NCBI GenBank assembly: GCA_033002965.1
Contig: JAURVB010012621.1
Location: 62,001-126,000 of the forward strand
Direction of reading: 5' to 3'
Length of the DNA: 64,000 bases
Origin: Piper betle
Lineage: Eukaryota > Streptophyta > Magnoliopsida > Piperales > Piperaceae
Shown: positions 11,361 to 23,716 of the stretch, one piece after another
Layout of the letters: every line of letters starts with the position of its first letter
How positions within the stretch are numbered: the first letter of the stretch is position 1
Position numbers and translations under genes: made by a program
The notes under the pieces: model-generated
Told to the model about the DNA's origin: nothing
What the model saw: only the letters and a program-made list of their open reading frames with translations
The model's database searches: none

Positions 11361-12400
11361 ATCAAAAGAATGTTTCTGGTCTGCATGGTTTCGTCAATCT
11401 GAGTCTTGGAAAGAATCATCAAACACACAATTCAGAAAAGAATCAGAGGATGTTTCTGGTATTTATGCATGGTTTAATCAATCTCAGTGTTTTGCAGTGA
11501 AGTGTGGCCAGGTTTGGTTGCCTTTACATGAAGAATAACTTTTTTTTTTTAGTCATAATAAAAGAACAAAATTACCTGTAGGTTTAATTTTTGTATTGAC
11601 TTTTTATAAATTGGGATATAGAATTTAAGTTACATGATGAATGGTGTGATTGATGCTTGATTGTGTTTGAGACCATGTGAAAGTTGCTTAACTGTTCAAT
11701 AGCTTTCATTGAACGGTTTGTATCTTGAACCAAAAGATGTTTGTGGCATGCATGGTTTAATCAGTCTCTTGTTTGGTGAGGGAGGCAGGCTTTGGTTGCC
11801 TTTCCATGAAAAATGACTTCTTTTTTAAAACATTGTTCCATTTGTATTGAATTTATTTGGAATCATCTGTTTCAGTCCTGATAAGAGAACAAAAGAACCT
11901 GTAGGTATATTGTTGCATTAATTTATAAATTGGGGAGAAGTATTTAAATTTACATGTTGAACGGTATATTTTAGCTGGTTGTTTCGAGACCACTGTGAAG
12001 CTGCTTTGCCTTTCAATAACTTTCATTGAACAGTTTCTATCTTCGTTTTTTCGCAATACAGTTTATATTTTGTAGGCTGTAGCTAGAACCATGCTTCACA
12101 TCTTTTGCAAGCATATATCTTATCACTTTCAGCCTTTCACCCTTTGATTGAGGGCGTCTTTTTGTGACGTTGAAGTGAAAATTCTGGTTTCTTCGGTAGA
12201 ATTTGAAGATTTGAACGATGCTAGGCAAAATTTTTACATTCTACCAAATTTTTGGAAGTTCTTGGAATCTCTGATCAAAAAGACAAACACACACGGAACA
12301 AAAATCTGTTTGCTACTTTGGATGAAATATGTTTGGGACCCCTGTGAAAACTACTTTACAATTCATAGCTCTCTTGATCTAATTGGACATTTTTCATGTT
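11361..12400 (+). repeat. Imperfect ~300-bp tandem duplications in the 3' flank of the UPF0496 gene
   Basis: Two clear units (about 11440-11733 and 11734-12045) share blocks in the same order: GCATGGTTTAATCA, TTTGGTTGCCTTTMCATGAA, AACCTGTAGGT, TTTATAAATTGGG, ATTTAARTTACATG, GAGACCA...GTGAA and TTTCATTGAACRGTTT. A shorter partial unit lies at 11361-11440, immediately after the stop. Traces of another occur near 12330-12385 (GGGACCCCTGTGAAAACTAC). The blocks probably include the gene's own 3' untranslated sequence, so several polyadenylation regions may follow one stop codon. Confidence 0.75.
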
Positions 12401-14690
12401 GTTCGGTAGAACAGGAAGCGTGCCTATCACTCTCGTCCTTCGTCACTGCAATCACTTCATGAAATTTCTTACAGAAAACTCTGATTTCCATATTACAATA
12501 GTTTGATGCTTGAACAAGGCTTGACGAATTTTTCAATATTCTTGTTCAACTAAAATTTTGGAATTTGGATAAGTGAAAATACAAGCACGCATGAATAATA
12601 TTTCCTACGTATGTGCATTCAACAGCTATATGGCAAATACTACTCTCAAGTATTTTGCCCTGGTCGATCTCAAATCTAACCTCATTTTGCTCCACTGCAA
12701 TGTCAATGATGGTTCTCGACTTCAATTTCGTAAAAGTTCAAGTTCTTACAAAACAGAACTAGCTAGTGAATACTGTTCTGATCAGTATATTTGCTCCAGG
12801 ATGATAGAAACAAAACTAACTATTGTCAATGTAGATAGATAGTAACACAAGAGACCGCCTACTTTCCAAAAAACCATGTTAAACGTTCGATTGCAGAAGT
12901 GGGATTGGATCATCATTTTGTATCGTTAGAAGATAATACATGCTGCTTATTTGCGCGTTTGGTGCAGAAGAGAGAGCGGATAGAAGTTAGACCTGAGTTT
13001 GGATTGCATCTTCATCATTATCCGAAGCTAATTGAATGCAGATTATTTTTTTGTCGCTTTTCTGTTCGACTAGGAAGAGTAGGAATACTTAGCCTGTTTT
13101 TAATTTATCTTTCACAATCCGAGATAATACTGCTGCCACAATTTTCAGCATTCAATATTGTAGCTTCTCCATCCCCACACCTTCAGATGTATATACAGAG
13201 ATTCTTCCTTTTATACATCTGTTTTACCATCAAATTTTCCCAAACATGATTGCCTAACGAGATAGGAATTACCCACAAGAGTTGAAGTTCATCCACATGC
13301 ATGTAAGGTTTTTGGATGGCACGGTTGAGCAACCATCGGAAATATGGCGCATTAAAAGGGTGCGCTTTTGACGCTAATCCGACTCCTAAATATGGTTTCT
13401 TCTTCAATGGAAAGGTATATATATCATATCCAACGATAGCTACCACATGCCAACTTCAGCACTCTTCTATTAATTGTGGCTGCTTGACACACACCGACAC
13501 TACCATTTGGCCATATGGAAATGAAAGCAAAGCTTGTGATGGTAGAACTTGATATTGGGCTATACATTTTCGTTAATGGAAGTATTTATTTGATGATAAA
13601 GTCTTGCTTGCCTAATATCTATCTGTCATAAAGTTTCAGAGTTAAGAGAATCCTAAATTGCAATGGACTACCAACTATGGACTGCTACAGTGACTATAAT
13701 TAAGTGCATTAGAAGCCCAATATAATAAATAAAATCTTGAGAAAAATGTTATATGTGATGTATGACATGTAAGTATAGATGAGTTTTGCAGGGGACCTAT
13801 GAGGACTCTCTTTTAGTGTTGATTTAAGATGAACAATTCCAATGTTCAAAAGCTTATCACGAGGCTCACATGAGGCAATGTTTGGTGACGACATGACATG
13901 GATTCGAGATGAGGCACAGAACGGTCTCAATCTTCATGCAACTCACGCGAACGCATTTTGCATACACAGAACTACTCGTCTCTGGCCGGAAGCACGTTTA
14001 ACTTAGTCTGTATATGATTTATTTAAGTGCATCAATGCTTGGTGTTAGCAATCCTTGAATGACGATGCAGACGTTGCAAAGCACGATCATGGCTCCGGCC
14101 TTAATCCTTATAATTATTTACATCAGGTTTGCAATTATCCAAAAAATTTTAGCTATGTTACAATAATTAGGCAAGATATTCTACCATATCAACTTATTTT
14201 ACAAATAAATTTTAATTTTATATATAAATTAATCTCATTAAATAATACGACAAATTATAATAATATAATATATTATATATAGATTCTAATTAATTTTAAC
14301 TTTAAAGATTAATCTTAATTGAACGAGAATATGTATTATAATAATTTAATTTATTATTTATTATTTTTATTATATTTTAATTGGTTAATTTTTTCAATTT
14401 AATCACAGGTCGGTATTTAATTTCCCTTTATTAATTAAAGTATATAATTACAATATTATGCATGCTCTAATTATTTTAAAATATTTTTATGAAAAAATAA
14501 TCCAACTTAATATTTGAATATAATAAATATTAATCTCACTTAAAAAATTAATTAAATCTAGTGAATTGATCTTTTTTTCTTCACTTTTTATTGTTTATGC
14601 CGAATTGTGCCCCCAATAATTCATGAAAATGTGGAATGAACTTAATCGAGTTTATGGGATGATTTATATTATATGCAAGCATTCGGGCAT
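12400..14690. other. Intergenic, no recognised gene
   Basis: Small open frames (for example 12573-12842, 12899-13249, 13316-13552 and 14055-14282) have no recognisable domain, low-complexity tails and no splice-linked continuation. Composition becomes very AT-rich after 14100. I see nothing supportable. Confidence 0.5.
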
Positions 14691-15195
14691 TTAATTGAGC
14701 GAGCCAACTCATGAGTATTTAACGTTCAGCTCGACTCGAAGCGACATTTAAATACTCGAATTTGAACTCAACTCAAACTTGAATCCTTCGAGTTAAGTTT
14801 AAATAAGGCAGTATTTGATTCGACTAGACTCGGTTATAACTCGAACTCAACTCGTAGCTTGACTTAAACTTGACTTAATAAAATAATATAATAATATAGT
14901 CTTTATTATATATATATATATACTAATAAGTTTAATTATAACTATTTATATTTATTTATATACAATATAATAACAAAATAGTAAAATAGCTTAGACAAGA
15001 GGTATTCAAGTTAAAGACATGTAATTGAACTCGAATCGAAGTCAAACAATATAAAAAATATTCTAATTGAACTCAAACATACAATTTAAAATTTAATTTG
15101 ATTTTAAACAGAGTTTAAATAAATTTTAAATTATTCGAATCAAGTTTAAATCCAAATAACAAATTATGCTCGGTTCATTCGATCATTTAACCCCG
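14690..15195. repeat. Degenerate AT-rich foldback of the CTCAATTAACAGCCC family
   Basis: It starts near GGGCATTTAATTGAGCGAGC and ends near TCATTCGATCATTTAACCCC, imperfect complements of each other. The interior is rich in ACTCGAA/TTCGAGT-type words and (A/T) runs. Related ends occur at about 34918-34941 and 37597-37620. Confidence 0.5.
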
Positions 15196-16597
15196 TGGGA
15201 AGCATGCTCAATTGCCTTTGGTGGAAACTCTGTAATTTTGGCGGGTAAATTGCGCGGGGGGATTTGACGAAGCCATTTCATGAGATTCCAATAATGCCAG
15301 TGGGGCCTCTTTGAGATAGGGTGGCACTATATTATGAATGGGGGCAGACACCTAACAGGGCCCCACATAAAAGTTCTTTCTTTTTTTTAAAAAAAAGTTC
15401 CTTCAAAAAAATTATACATCGATAATTACGAATTAAATTCTCTCTCACCTCTTTTTTTTTTTAAATATCCTACGCCCATATTGTTTAAACTTTAAAGTTC
15501 TACGAAAAATAAAAGGACCAAATGAGGCTGCACTCCAGCATTGAAGAGAGGGCCCACAAGCCACCTGCTAAAGCATTGATTGGCAGCCTTCGGTCAAATA
15601 ATCTGATTACCTAAGTGCACCGAGTGCTATAATTGAGAACTTATTCACATTATATGTCATTAATCTGTCATTATTTGCCATTTATATCACCATTGTACAT
15701 GAATTCTAAAGATTAAAAAACTTAAGCAAGAAACAAACTCTAAATAGATCAAATATCTGCAATTTAAAGGGTTCAAATCAAGAATCAAATTTAAAACATC
15801 TAACTATTCTACGTAGAAGACATTATTATCCTAATTTGGAATAGTGTTAGACTAGAGAAATTAAGTAAGGGATCAACTTCTAATATACCAAGCATCTGCA
15901 AATTAGAGAGGCTAAACTAGGAGTCGAATTCAAAACTCTGTGTTAATTGGGAGTCCCTTATCTTTATGTACTATAGCAAGGTCATAATTATTACTTGCAA
16001 AACACAGGAATTAGTGTTTAAGACCTAATTATGACATGCTAATACAAAACAAGACAAAGATCTTTCAAAATCTAATCACGCCCTTAAGCCCGATCCTCAC
16101 AGTCATCCAAGTCCAAGGCCAATCCCGACATTTCCCCACACCCACTCCTCCACTACCGAGGGTAAAACCGTCAAATCACAGGAACCACCACGAACCCACT
16201 TTCCCAACCCAATAACCGCGAGCGGTATCCGGGTAACTACCACCCACGTCGCCACGCGTCGTAATTCTATTGGTACATGCCACGACTTCGGGATTCGAAA
16301 TTTGAATAAGCTTTTCCCCGAAATTAATAAAAACGAATTTTTAAATTTTATTAAAATAAAAAATAAAACATCGAAAAAGACAGCCTTTGTGCTGCCGCTG
16401 GTCGCTCTCTGCTCCTCCGACCGTGCTTCTTCTCATTCCAAAGTCGCCGCCTTTGATCGACATTTGGCCGGAATTTTCACTGGAGGCGACCGGAATCGGA
16501 TCCGGCGAGTTCTGATCTTGCTTCCGGGTGTGATTTCGCGAGAAACGGTGTGAAATTCGGCGGCTTGTGGGCGGATAGCGAGCAATGCTGGTGGAGG
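15195..16597. other. Intergenic DNA, promoter side and leader of the SAP30-like gene
   Basis: I see no protein gene to about 16380. Homopolymer T and A runs occur near 15380-15465. From about 16080 the composition becomes C-rich, with CACGTCG and CCACGCGTCG words near 16245-16258 and an ATTGG at 16268, consistent with a promoter. 16380-16597 is probably the 5' leader. Confidence 0.4.
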
Positions 16598-19282
16598 ATG
16601 GGGTGGAGGGGGTCGGTGAATGGGGGCGGGGAGAGCAGCGAGGAGGAGCTCGCGGTGCTGCCCAGGCATACCAAGGTGGTGGTCACCGGGAACAACCGCA
16701 CCAAGTCGGTGCTGGTCGGCCTCCAGGGCGTCGTGAAGAAGGCGGTCGGGCTCGGGGGATGGCATTGGCTGGTAAGATTTTCGCTTCTTCTCATTCAATT
16801 GAATTGTGTTCAATCCAATTGGTGTAATTGTGATTGTTTGCTGAAAATGTTGTATTTCGTAGTTTTTGGTTTGATATGCATCGATCTCTTGTGAGAATTA
16901 TGTGTTTTTTGGCGATTATTGATGCAATTGGGTTGACGGGTTTGAAGAAATTCGGGATCTTTGGTGGTATAGAATGAGCATTGATTGATGAAAATGTGAA
17001 TTTTTTTAACCTGTTGTTATGATGTCTGCGACTTGATCTTTGACTGATAATTGCTCCCAACTGTTGATGCAGTCTATTTTATTTTTCATGATTTAGTTGA
17101 ACTTAAGTGTTGGAGGTAACTTTGTTTCAGTGTCACTATATGATCTTGGTTTCTGGATCCAGTTTGGGTTATTAGTGGACTTTTGCTGCTCTTATCCAGA
17201 TAGGTGATTTGTGATCGGTCACGGATTTTATGCAATTTGGTTGATTCGTTTTCTACTATTCAAATTTTAAATTTATTTGATTTGTTTGTATTCCGGGTGT
17301 GATAGATTTGTTGTCTGTTTTTTCTTTGATTATTTTCATCTACTACATGTATATTTGATTGAAAAATGTGGATATGATCTTGCAAATTATATTTGTTTGT
17401 TCAAATTCGATCTTTTGTTTAAATGATTGCTTGCTTTAATTGATCATTGCAGCTATAGAACTAGATAGGTTTGATGTCGGAAAATAATTAAGCATGTTGA
17501 AATGGTTGGCCGCTAATTCATGTTATTCTTTGGGATTGGGTTGATCTGTAATATTCAAAGTTAGAATTTGATTGAGGATTACCGAGTATATTTTCATCAT
17601 CTTGTATACAATTATTTGGTGAAAAATGTGTATATGATCTTGCAAATGGTACATGTCAGTCAAATTTGATCTTTTTTGTATGATTACATTTTATTTTGTT
17701 GACTGTTGAAGCTATTGAACTAGTTAGATTTGATGTTCGATGTTCTAAGTAATAAAGCATGTTAAATTGATGGTACACTGATTCCTGTTGACGTACAATA
17801 ATCTCTCCAATATGATAGTCTTCTTGACTTTTTCTAGGGTCTGGGAATACCGGTGTGAGATACAACTGAAATCCAATATTATAGGGATTGTTAGCATAAT
17901 ATTTGGATCTATAAACTGATATCTCCTATTAATTTGACAACGGATCTTTCCCAGTTCTTACTGAGGAAGATCTTATTTTTCTTCTAGTTCTTCTTGGCGT
18001 TGATGTGGTACTTTATATTGTTTTGATTCTCATGATTTTCAGATTTTTTACCTAGTTAATTCGTCTACGAGATCATTTATAAAACAGTTCTTACCGCTTT
18101 TGCTTGTCTGATTGGATTTTTTTTCCCGTTTTAAAGTTTTGGCCCCAATGGTCTTTTGCTATTTCATTTTTTCTATCATAAGGAGAAATCAGGGTTTCCA
18201 AATCATTTGCTGGTTTAAATTTTTTACATCTTCTCCTTGAAAAGAGAATTTCGGAATATTGATATTGAGGTACACATCTTCAGGTACTCACCAACGGCAT
18301 AGAGGTCAAGCTACAGAGGAACGCACTTAGCGTCATTGAAGCTCCTACTGGTAACGAGGAGGACGACTTTGTGATAGAGAACATGCAGTGGAACGGATCA
18401 GATTTGGGTGAGCATGTGAATAACTTGTGAAAGCATGGGTTATATGCACCAGCAGTTCCATGCAATATATGATTTTTTCGGGAAATCTGTTTGGTCGGAG
18501 AAAAATAATATTTGATTTTTGGGAGCTACTTGTTTTGTCCCAGTTATCTGCTTCCGATACTGACCTGGATTAATGTACAGCATCTGACGATACTCAGAAG
18601 CTCCAAAGGTCGAGGCATGGTTCACATAAAGTTGTTGGGTCTAATCATAAGAGCTCTAGTCGGTCCCAATCCGGGGATTCACATTCTAAGCGATCCGTTT
18701 CTCCTGCTAGAAGATGCACTGTATGCCTTTGTTCCTCTTTTTTTGTTTTGCTACGTTGATATATACATGTTTATCATTTGACATTAGTAATCAAACTGTT
18801 GTGATCTAACTCTTGCAAATGGTTCTGCAGATGGTTGATTTGAGTAAATTGGCAACAACAGCTCTGTGGAGATATAGGCAGCACTTCAATCTTGTGAGTA
18901 AATCCCCAAAGTTGATCCATTGCCAATGCACATATTTTTTAATGAACCCAACGTTTATAAAGAGTAAATAAGAATGGTGTCTATTTCTATTTCTTCACTG
19001 TAGCAGGTCACATCAAGCCCCAATCCTTCAAAAGAGCAGCTTGTAGATGCGGTAGAAAGGCATTTTGTATCTCAGGTATGCTTGCCAACTTCATCTCAGG
19101 AATAGATATCCAGCACTCTCCATTTCCATGTTTTTTCCAGGTAGATAGATATTTCAAGCGACGTTCAACTAAACTTGTTTAACCAATTGCTTGATCGAAT
19201 GTCGAAAAAGCAATTGGATGAGCTGCAGGTAATTGTAGGATTCGTGCAAGCTGCAAAAAGGCTGAAAACAGCGTGCAACTGA
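16598..19282 (+). CDS. AFR: SAP30-like histone deacetylase complex subunit (AFR1/AFR2 type), six exons
   Basis: Exons read 16598-16771, 18284-18407, 18581-18720, 18831-18893, 19007-19075 and 19211-19282, giving about 213 residues with every junction in phase. Diagnostic blocks are LPRHTKVVVTGNNRTKSVLV (21-40), GLQGVVKKAVGLGGWHWL (41-58), then NGIEVKLQRNALSVIEAPTG, SDDTQ, a Ser-rich basic linker, VDLSKLATTALWRYRQHFNL (the SAP30 Sin3-binding-like helix), SPNPSKEQLVDAVERHF and QLDELQVIVGFVQAAKRL. Arabidopsis AFR1/AFR2 act in the nucleus with histone deacetylase complexes in transcriptional repression, including of FT. The start is uncertain: an upstream ATG at 16585 lies in another frame and encodes an acidic MLVEDGVEG. 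Exon 5 has a tandem TAGCAG acceptor, and exon 6 follows an acceptor with a weak pyrimidine tract. Confidence 0.9.
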
Positions 19283-20490
19283 TCAACATGGCTCCTTCCT
19301 CTTCTCACAATCTCACTCCAGGTTCTTGCTGATGTATGCTAACCTATTGGAACTCTTTCTGTTTTAGTGGTTGGTTTTGTGTAGTTATCTGTCTGTAATA
19401 TATATATATTTCAGTTATCGACATCTGGGATTTCAAATGTCACCTAAGATAGTCCTTATGTAGATATAATATCTGGGATTTATAATGATCATATTGCTGT
19501 CATATGGAAGAAAAAATTTATTCGATGCCTTGGAAGGGTTTCAGATTGCTAGAAGTGAAGGAGTGGCGTCGACATCAACAATTAGCATTACATTAAGGAA
19601 ATATTTATTTTGTTCCAAGTAAAAAAACCCTTGCTGTTGGAAAAACAAAACAATTACCTTGCTTGAGCAATTTGTGAGAAACAGTTCCACTTATATGAAA
19701 TCTATATCTGTTAATTGTTTAGTCATGGATTTTATTAGGTTAATCATGTTGGATTATAGCCTGAAATAGAGGAGATGACATAGGATGGTCTACTAATGAC
19801 GTGGGTAGCACCACTGAGTTCAGGGTTTGCAGGTGATAATGTGGACTGTCATATGGGAAACTCAGCAATGCTAGTTAATTTGTTAAGGCTACAACTAGCC
19901 AATTATCTAAGTCTTCAAAGAGGTGCCATGGCTATGGACTGTTTCTGAAAATGCAAGTTTGGTTTACCATGGTGGCTCCTAGTGGTGCAGGTGACAACCA
20001 GTGACGGATAGTGCCAAGAGTGGGAAATGGGGCGGTAGACGGTGCACTATAGCCGAAACGAGAAATGTTTTGTCCCTGCGTGCTCTCCGTTAATGTGTTG
20101 GATCCTAGTAGAAGACATCCAAGCCAGAGGCACGGCTTATTATCAAATTTTAGATCAATTTTGCCGTGAACAATGAAACAGCAACGAACTAACACAATTG
20201 ATAAAATTAGTAAGGTTTGACAATTTATCTCACTCCAAATTAAATCAAAATTTCAAAATTATAAGTCTTTACTTTCTTTATAATACCGACAACCGTCCTT
20301 TTTTCTTAATCGCTCTTATAAAATGTGTAGCTACGGAGAATTTGTGCCTCGAACTGAGCCTAGCCTGGTTGGGCATTTGAGCAACGTTGGCTCAACTCGG
20401 TTGCCATCCCTAGCACGTGCCTTCTAATAAGAATTATAAGTTCTATTACCATCTCTATTAAAATGGGATTAACTTGGTTCTCTTTGCTAG
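19283..20490. other. 3' flank of the SAP30-like gene and intergenic DNA
   Basis: The first few hundred bases are probably 3' untranslated. A short minus-strand open frame (19932-20195) has no recognisable domain. Near 20350-20410 there is a repeat-like TTGGCTCAACTCGGTTGCCA segment. No gene is supported. Confidence 0.4.
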
Positions 20491-21180
20491 GAGAAAAAAA
20501 ATATTACACCCCATCTTTTTATACAAAGTATTATTTATACCTCATTTTAAAAAAATGATTATTTATACCCTCTGGACTCTAACATCGTTAATAAATGGTT
20601 AAATATTAATAATATGGTTTAAATTAGACAATGTTTTAATTTGATAATATAACAAATTGGATGCATTGTCAGGAAAAAATAGATTTGATTACTATTTTCA
20701 TAACTTATTAATGTATTGATTAAATAAAAATATGTGAGCTCTAACATTATTAATAAGTAGTTAAATATATTAGTGATGTGGTTAAAGTTGGGCCATATTT
20801 TAATTGGACGATGTGATAAATTTGGACACAGGCTCGAGGAAAACTATACTTTTAACACCACTTTTCTAAAAGTGAAAATCACTTGGATCGATGTGCTTGA
20901 GTTTGTTATGTTGTTAAGTTAAAAGTTGATCTAACTTAAATCACATCATCAATATTAAAGTTTTAAACCATTTATTAATAATACTAGAGTCTATATTTCT
21001 ATTAAATTCGTACATCAGTATGCTGGAAAAATGATACTAGAATATTTTTTGGGTAACATGTCTAAATTTATCACATTTTCAAGTTAAAATATGGTCTAAT
21101 TTCAGTCATTTTTTACTAATAATGTTAGAATTTATAGGGCCGCAAGTGATATTTTAAAAAAAATAAGGATTGCAGGGGTA
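20490..21180. repeat. Composite repeat: two direct and two inverted copies of a ~90-bp unit
   Basis: Unit a (20577-20660) and unit b (20739-20825) share CTCTAACATYRTTAATAA, GGTTAAATATTA and the TTTTAATTKGAYRAT...AAATTGG end. Units c (20900-20992) and d (about 21064-21135) are the same unit in reverse complement, for example ACCATTTATTAATAATACTA in c and TACTAATAATGTTAGAATTT in d. Outer ends carry TTTATACCC on the left and GGGGTATAA on the right. This looks like a non-autonomous foldback element. Confidence 0.7.
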
Positions 21181-23716
21181 TAATTGATTTTTACTATTAA
21201 AAAAAAACTTGGTTCTCTTTCTTTCTTTAGTTTTTCTTTTCAGAGGCTCTCTTTCTTTCGTTAGCGCACAAACTGAAAAGATTCCTCCGACTCCCAACCC
21301 TACCGAGCTGGAAAGCAGTGGAAGGAAACAAACCAAAATATTGTTCGTGATGGCAACGTCAGAAATTGTTTATTTGGTTCACCTCAAACTAGTGGTTCTC
21401 AATCTCACAGAGTCCTCTAAAACTAGCAACCTCGATGCGAAGAAAGCGACCACATATGTTTTTGACATATAATATCAAAGCATCCTGTTCAAGTAATCTA
21501 GTATTTAATAAGAAAAATGTTTCTTTTCGTATCAAGGTGGGAAAATTTGGTTCAGGCGATATGAAGATGAGTAAAACCTTTGCCAAGTTGCTTGATCAAT
21601 GGACTGAGGAAGGAGACAGCATGCATTGAAAAGGTTTTATTTGAAGTTAGTTAAGCTAGCCAATTGAGTAGCGCAAAGTTGGTTGATGAGTAGAAGAATT
21701 TAGAGGGGCAAGCTTCAACTCTGTAGTATTTGCCTACTTTGAAGAGAAGATGAAAGAAGAAGACTGCATCATTCGTGAGCCATCCACCATTCCAGGATTT
21801 ATTACAGTCCACCACACAGGAGAAGCTCCCAGAAAATGGTACTAGGATATTTCAATGCATGGGGTTGACGCAGGCTCAAATGTCGATAAGACACCATTGT
21901 TTTAGTTACAAATTTGTGGGTGCAAATTATGGGTTCTTTTATCAATTTACAAAGTGTAGGTGCAATGCTAAATGTTCATTTCAAATTGGAAATCACTTGT
22001 GTAATCAGATATACAAAATTACCTTATAATGGTTATTATCATTTGAGCATGGCCTTCATATTTGGCTTGCATGTAGGTAACATATTTCAATTGCATGTAA
22101 GGGGGAATGAGAATACACTTAGATATAATCAGAGGGGGTTAACAGGTTTGTCCAATGGAATATTTGGTCTTCAAAGAATTATTGGCATTAAAAAAGTCAA
22201 TTCGCTGACCTATTGTGTAAATTAAACTTTGTCAGCTTTGGAAAAAAATTTGTCAATTGTTATCATAAATAATAAAGTTCATCTCTTCTTAATTAGTCTT
22301 AACAAAATTGTAATTCTGCAACATGATTTATTCTACGTGCAAAACTTCAAAAAATAAATCCTAACTAAGAGAGTTTCTAATATGAACGCAGTTGTGATAG
22401 AAAATTTTATATGAAATTAAAAAAAAATACCACAATTTTTTTTATCACAATTATAAAAAATAACAAAATTCATAAAATAACATTTGGCATTTACAATGAT
22501 TAGACTAGTTTAATTAAACCGTTTGAAAAAAAATGAAAAGGAATTAACCCTTTTTTTATAACGTATTACACAAGTTTTCAAAAAACATCTCTTTCACTTT
22601 ATATTTTATCAATGTTTTACCAAATATATTTTTTAGTTGATATCATTATAATCGTATATTTCTACAATAAATAAAGTCAAGTTAGAAACAAGCTTGATGC
22701 TACGAATAAATCAAGGGGATCATGTTCTTGGCATCCATCACACACCAACAATTAAACAAGTTGCTTGGTCAATCCGAATAAAGTAAAAACTCAGCTCTCA
22801 ATTCGGACTCACACCTCGATTCACAGTCATTTTTTAACTCATTAGCAAAATTCATCACGACCAATATAATTATATAATAATAATTATTATTTTTGTATGT
22901 CCTATAATTAAATTTGGTAGTTAGAGTTAGCTAAAATAGCTAAAACGCTCTCAAGTCAGGTTCGACCCGGCTCATTACTACCCTTGAACAACGCCCTTTA
23001 CCATTGAAGTCGACACAATTAATGTACATACAACTTCATTAAAACCACATTTCTTTTACCTCACAAATATTTACTCTTATAAATTAATTTTTAGTTAATA
23101 ATTAATCTACCTACATTCAATGAAAGTGGTCATTTTTATTTATTTATCTACCATTCCCATAAAATGATAATGGTTAAATTTAATACTTTTATTAACTTGG
23201 AATTAGTTAGTTAAGTTTTAGTATTTATCAAGTAAGAGTCTCGCAAAATCTTCCTTTTTCCCTTCAATTACGTCTGAAAACGACTTGTAAACTTTATGAT
23301 AACCATCCCTCGTAGAGTTAACTGCGAATATCATTATCAAGAAGTGTATCCAGCTTCTTGCACCAATTTTTCTTGGTACATTAATAATTCCCTTGGTGTT
23401 GATCTACTTGTTGTTAATAAAATAACAAGGGATTGTTCTGATAAATAACATTTCGATTGAGTTCATTAATATCCAAATTCATTGGCTTACCCATTTGTCT
23501 ATATGAACGATTGGTCTCAACTCAACCGAAGAACGGGTAATAAGGACAAAACCGTTCTAGTTCTACAAAATTACATCATTAAAATTAACACATATTTAAA
23601 AAACATAATTAGTCTTTTAACTCTTTACCTACTTCCGCCACCCTCTTCCCTTCATCCACAGTTTTTGGCCGTGATAATCATATTATTATCTCCTTCACTA
23701 TTTCTCTTATTACAAT
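21180..23716. other. Intergenic, no recognised gene
   Basis: Short open frames at 21209-21472, 21435-21629, 21775-22029 and 21914-22225 overlap in different frames and show no domain I know. The rest to 23716 is AT-rich. The last 100 bp before 23717 could be the relic promoter of the uniporter pseudogene. Confidence 0.45.
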
